From Flavobacteriaceae bacterium (GTDB taxonomy: Bacteria > Bacteroidota > Bacteroidia > Flavobacteriales > Flavobacteriaceae): a stretch of 25,114 nt of DNA. Both the position numbers and the translations under genes were made by a program. Numbering within the stretch: position 1 is the stretch's first letter; each line of letters opens with the position of its first letter. The stretch covers positions 1 to 25,114 of the forward strand of contig PAQB01000027.1 in the NCBI GenBank assembly GCA_002709185.1, read 5' to 3'. The notes under the pieces were generated by a model, which saw only the letters and a program-made list of their open reading frames with translations, was not told the DNA's origin and did no database searches. Shown one piece after another: positions 22,736-25,114 of the stretch.

Positions 22736-25114
22736 TTAGTAGTTAAGATAAATCCAGCTGATGGTTGGTTCGCGACCTGAAGCATATTGAATGACATAAA
22801 AATAGGTGCCAACTGGTAATAATTCATTAGAATTGCTACTTCCGTCACTGGCATCTTGGCCACACCACTGATCAATATAATCATTTAGCTCAAATACTTT
22901 AACACCGTATCTGTTATATACTTCTGCCTTAATAATATCTTCTTGCGCTTCGAGGTGGTCTAGAACCAAACAGTCATTCATGCCATCTCCATTGGGTGAT
23001 ATCCCTTGCGGAATGTCTACACAATTTTCATTCATATAATAACTTACAGAGATGGTTGTGTCTGCTGAGCATCCTGTTACAGTATTAAGTGCGGTTACTA
23101 AATAGTCTCCTTCAAGGATATCAAACTCTGGGGTTAATCCACCTAGGGTAATGGTATTGCCACCATTGGCTTCAGAAACACCATCTACGATATCGATGCC
23201 GTCATAGGTCCAGTAATAAACAACATTGTTGGGAACTGGTTGCGCCCCTTCTAAACTGACCTCTAAAACAACTGCGTCGTCATCAGCACAAATGAAAATT
23301 TCATTATCGGCGGCTATTGGGAACGGTGAAGCAGCAACATCGATTGTCACTTCATCTGTCACTGTCGCTGTGCCTCCAGTACACAAATTGTAAGTAACTG
23401 CAGCGGTATAGGTCGTGGTGGTCTCAGGAGATACCGTAATGGTCTCTTCTGTACCCACTAGCGTACTGCCATCGTACCATTCAAACACATAGTTAGGGTT
23501 TCCAACCGATGGGCTAAAGCGCCAGGATTCGTTTGAGGCATCCCAAAACCCAATATTTCTATCAGTTGGTGTATATGCAACGGTATTGTCAATATTTTGA
23601 ATGCCCACCACGGCCAATCCATCATTGAAATCAATACATGCAGGCTTGTCGATGATATTGACGTCGATGACATTGGACGATTCATAAAGAATAATTTGAG
23701 TTGTTGATGTAAATCCATCACATTGACTACCAAAATGAGGAACATTAGTATAATTCACAACAAATTGTCTTGATGGCGAAGTACCCAAAACCATATAATT
23801 AATTTCACCCCCTACTGAGGGATCAATATCATGCCCCACACCAAAAATATTGGCGGCACTTGTGTCAAACGGTAAAAATATGGAACTGTTTGTGGTCATT
23901 GGTAATGCGTCATCGGTTGAGAATTGATAACCTGCAGCAGAGTTAGCATTTTCAATCTCAAAAGATAAAACCCCATTAGATCCAATTAACAATTGATTGT
24001 AAGTTCCGCCAAAGAAGCAGAAATCAAAACCAATATCAATAACCTCTGACCACCTGTCATCAATATTTACACTACTTGGGGTACCCCCAACAAAAGATGG
24101 GAATTCACAATTGTTAACGGAGGTAATTTCATACGCCGTTGTGTCTTGCCCCAATATATGGTAGGTGGCCGTTAGTGTTGTTTCTGTTTCATTATCGGTA
24201 CAAAAACTACTGTCTTCACCCGCATACACAATGGAGCATTCGTTTGGCGGGGGTGGACAAATAAATGTCAAAAGATCGCTTTCAACAGCACAACTGGCGT
24301 CGTTACTGTTCACTGCAGTGATGATGATTTCTTGATTGGCCGCATAAGGACCCAAGCTTACAACACCAGTGGATGTAACTGTTTGGGTTATTATGCCAAG
24401 ATTATCTGTCAGGTCTATGCTGGTAGCATCTCCCATATCAGAAATATTTGCATCTACATAGAATTCATAATCTGGGTTGCAAATTCCATCAATCGAAAAG
24501 TCTACAGTTTGTGTCACGCACGTGGCACAAGAAACTGAGAAATCCCATGGACTGTAAGTTGTGGAGCTCTCGCAACTGACAGATCCGTCTGAATCCACTT
24601 CCATATAGATTGCTGTTGCTGTTGATTGAAACTCAAGACCGCTCAAGTCATGTATATCAGCATCATTATTATTGAATAAAACAGTTCCTGTGTTGTCCGG
24701 TCCGTCGTAAATGGTGATATCATCAAATCTAGCCTCAATATTTCCAGAATCAAAAATAATTCTTAGTGGAAATGCAGTTGAGGAGGTGAACAACCATGCC
24801 GTGGTATCATTGTTTGTATAGCAATAACTTAGATCCAAAACTTCTCCAGCATCGCAATCAATTGTAAAGTTTGTTTGTACTGGCGTTGAAAATACTGCTG
24901 GGGCAGTCCAATCGCTAAAGTCTCCTGCGCCACAGTCCGCACGCAAGTAAACTTCGTAATCTGTATCCCAGTCCAATCCATAAAGAGTAATTGGGTTTAC
25001 GGCTAAGGGTGTCCCAGCCGCTGTTGGAACTCCTGTCCCTTGGGGCTGAAGCACATATTCCCATTGGGTTTCGCCGTTATTTGCATCCCAACTTAGGGTT
25101 ACAGCGGTGCCAAG
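22736..25114 (-). CDS. Large T9SS-secreted adhesin-like protein with type-B (gliding motility-associated) C-terminal domain; 5' part outside the window
   Basis: The frame is open from the stop at 22736 to the window edge (792 codons visible), so the N-terminus lies beyond. Visible domains, numbered from the edge: fibronectin-III-like (about 1-80: TLYGLDWDTDYEVYLRADCG); CUB-like (about 82-195: IEARFDDITIYDGPDNTGTV); a cysteine-containing beta domain (about 195-285); a larger beta domain with WSEVIDIGFDFCFFGGTYNQ and LLIGSNGVLSF (about 310-520); Ig/PKD-like repeats (about 530-695); and the C-terminal sorting domain with PQGISPNGDGMND, VYNRYGVKVFELND and LLPVGTYFYVIQYASG. That last domain is of the TIGR04131 type, recognised by the type IX system. 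The protein is probably displayed on or released from the cell for adhesion or gliding. Binding target unknown. Confidence 0.94.
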   Translation of the reverse strand, partial: LGTAVTLSWDANNGETQWEYVLQPQGTGVPTAAGTPLAVNPITLYGLDWDTDYEVYLRADCGAGDFSDWTAPAVFSTPVQTNFTIDCDAGEVLDLSYCYTNNDTTAWLFTSSTAFPLRIIFDSGNIEARFDDITIYDGPDNTGTVLFNNNDADIHDLSGLEFQSTATAIYMEVDSDGSVSCESSTTYSPWDFSVSCATCVTQTVDFSIDGICNPDYEFYVDANISDMGDATSIDLTDNLGIITQTVTSTGVVSLGPYAANQEIIITAVNSNDASCAVESDLLTFICPPPPNECSIVYAGEDSSFCTDNETETTLTATYHILGQDTTAYEITSVNNCEFPSFVGGTPSSVNIDDRWSEVIDIGFDFCFFGGTYNQLLIGSNGVLSFEIENANSAAGYQFSTDDALPMTTNSSIFLPFDTSAANIFGVGHDIDPSVGGEINYMVLGTSPSRQFVVNYTNVPHFGSQCDGFTSTTQIILYESSNVIDVNIIDKPACIDFNDGLAVVGIQNIDNTVAYTPTDRNIGFWDASNESWRFSPSVGNPNYVFEWYDGSTLVGTEETITVSPETTTTYTAAVTYNLCTGGTATVTDEVTIDVAASPFPIAADNEIFICADDDAVVLEVSLEGAQPVPNNVVYYWTYDGIDIVDGVSEANGGNTITLGGLTPEFDILEGDYLVTALNTVTGCSADTTISVSYYMNENCVDIPQGISPNGDGMNDCLVLDHLEAQEDIIKAEVYNRYGVKVFELNDYIDQWCGQDASDGSSNSNELLPVGTYFYVIQYASGREPTISWIYLNY

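Overview
The window looks like chromosome of a marine-type Flavobacteriaceae (Bacteroidota). The DNA is AT-rich, there are almost no Shine-Dalgarno sequences, and TAnnTTTG boxes of the Bacteroidota promoter type lie upstream of several genes. The gene content fits: a type IX secretion (T9SS) cassette with a PorP/SprF protein and a type-B C-terminal domain, a TonB-dependent receptor with a carboxypeptidase-regulatory-like N-terminus, a surface lipoprotein with an acidic export signal, and UvrC, HmgA, HppD and Pgi sequences of flavobacterial character. I see no tRNA, rRNA, IS element, phage gene or CRISPR array. No gap between genes exceeds about 170 bp.

Layout. 1-654 (-): 5' part of rimK, cut by the window edge. 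743-4796 (+): uvrC, overlapping by 11 bp an exported patatin-like phospholipase fused to an outer-membrane barrel. 4966-11998 (+): a tightly packed run of hmgA, hppD, a DUF3108 protein, tryptophan 2,3-dioxygenase, an M23 metallopeptidase and pgi. It joins tyrosine and tryptophan catabolism to a cell-wall enzyme and a central glycolytic enzyme. 12096-13941 (+): a four-helix, histidine-bearing membrane protein and an exported GH10 endoxylanase. 14024-15088 (-), divergent from 15213-19384 (+): a secreted endonuclease/exonuclease/phosphatase (EEP) enzyme facing a TonB-dependent receptor and a DUF5689-type surface lipoprotein, ending at a strong terminator. 19446-19820 (+): a small membrane protein. 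19862-25114 (-): an operon read as large secreted adhesin (5' end outside the window), PorP/SprF-like protein, then OmpA/PD40/TPR protein.

The best candidate for an undescribed system is the nuclease-receptor-lipoprotein locus at 14024-19384. A surface lipoprotein with OB-fold-like segments, a partner outer-membrane importer and an exported EEP enzyme share one short divergent promoter region. I propose capture, cleavage and import of extracellular nucleic acid or another phosphodiester polymer. This is inference from architecture and context. Other points worth a second look are a UvrC without the cysteines of its [4Fe-4S] cluster, an M23 peptidase with Cys at a zinc-ligand position, and a paired-cysteine variant of the T9SS type-B sorting domain.
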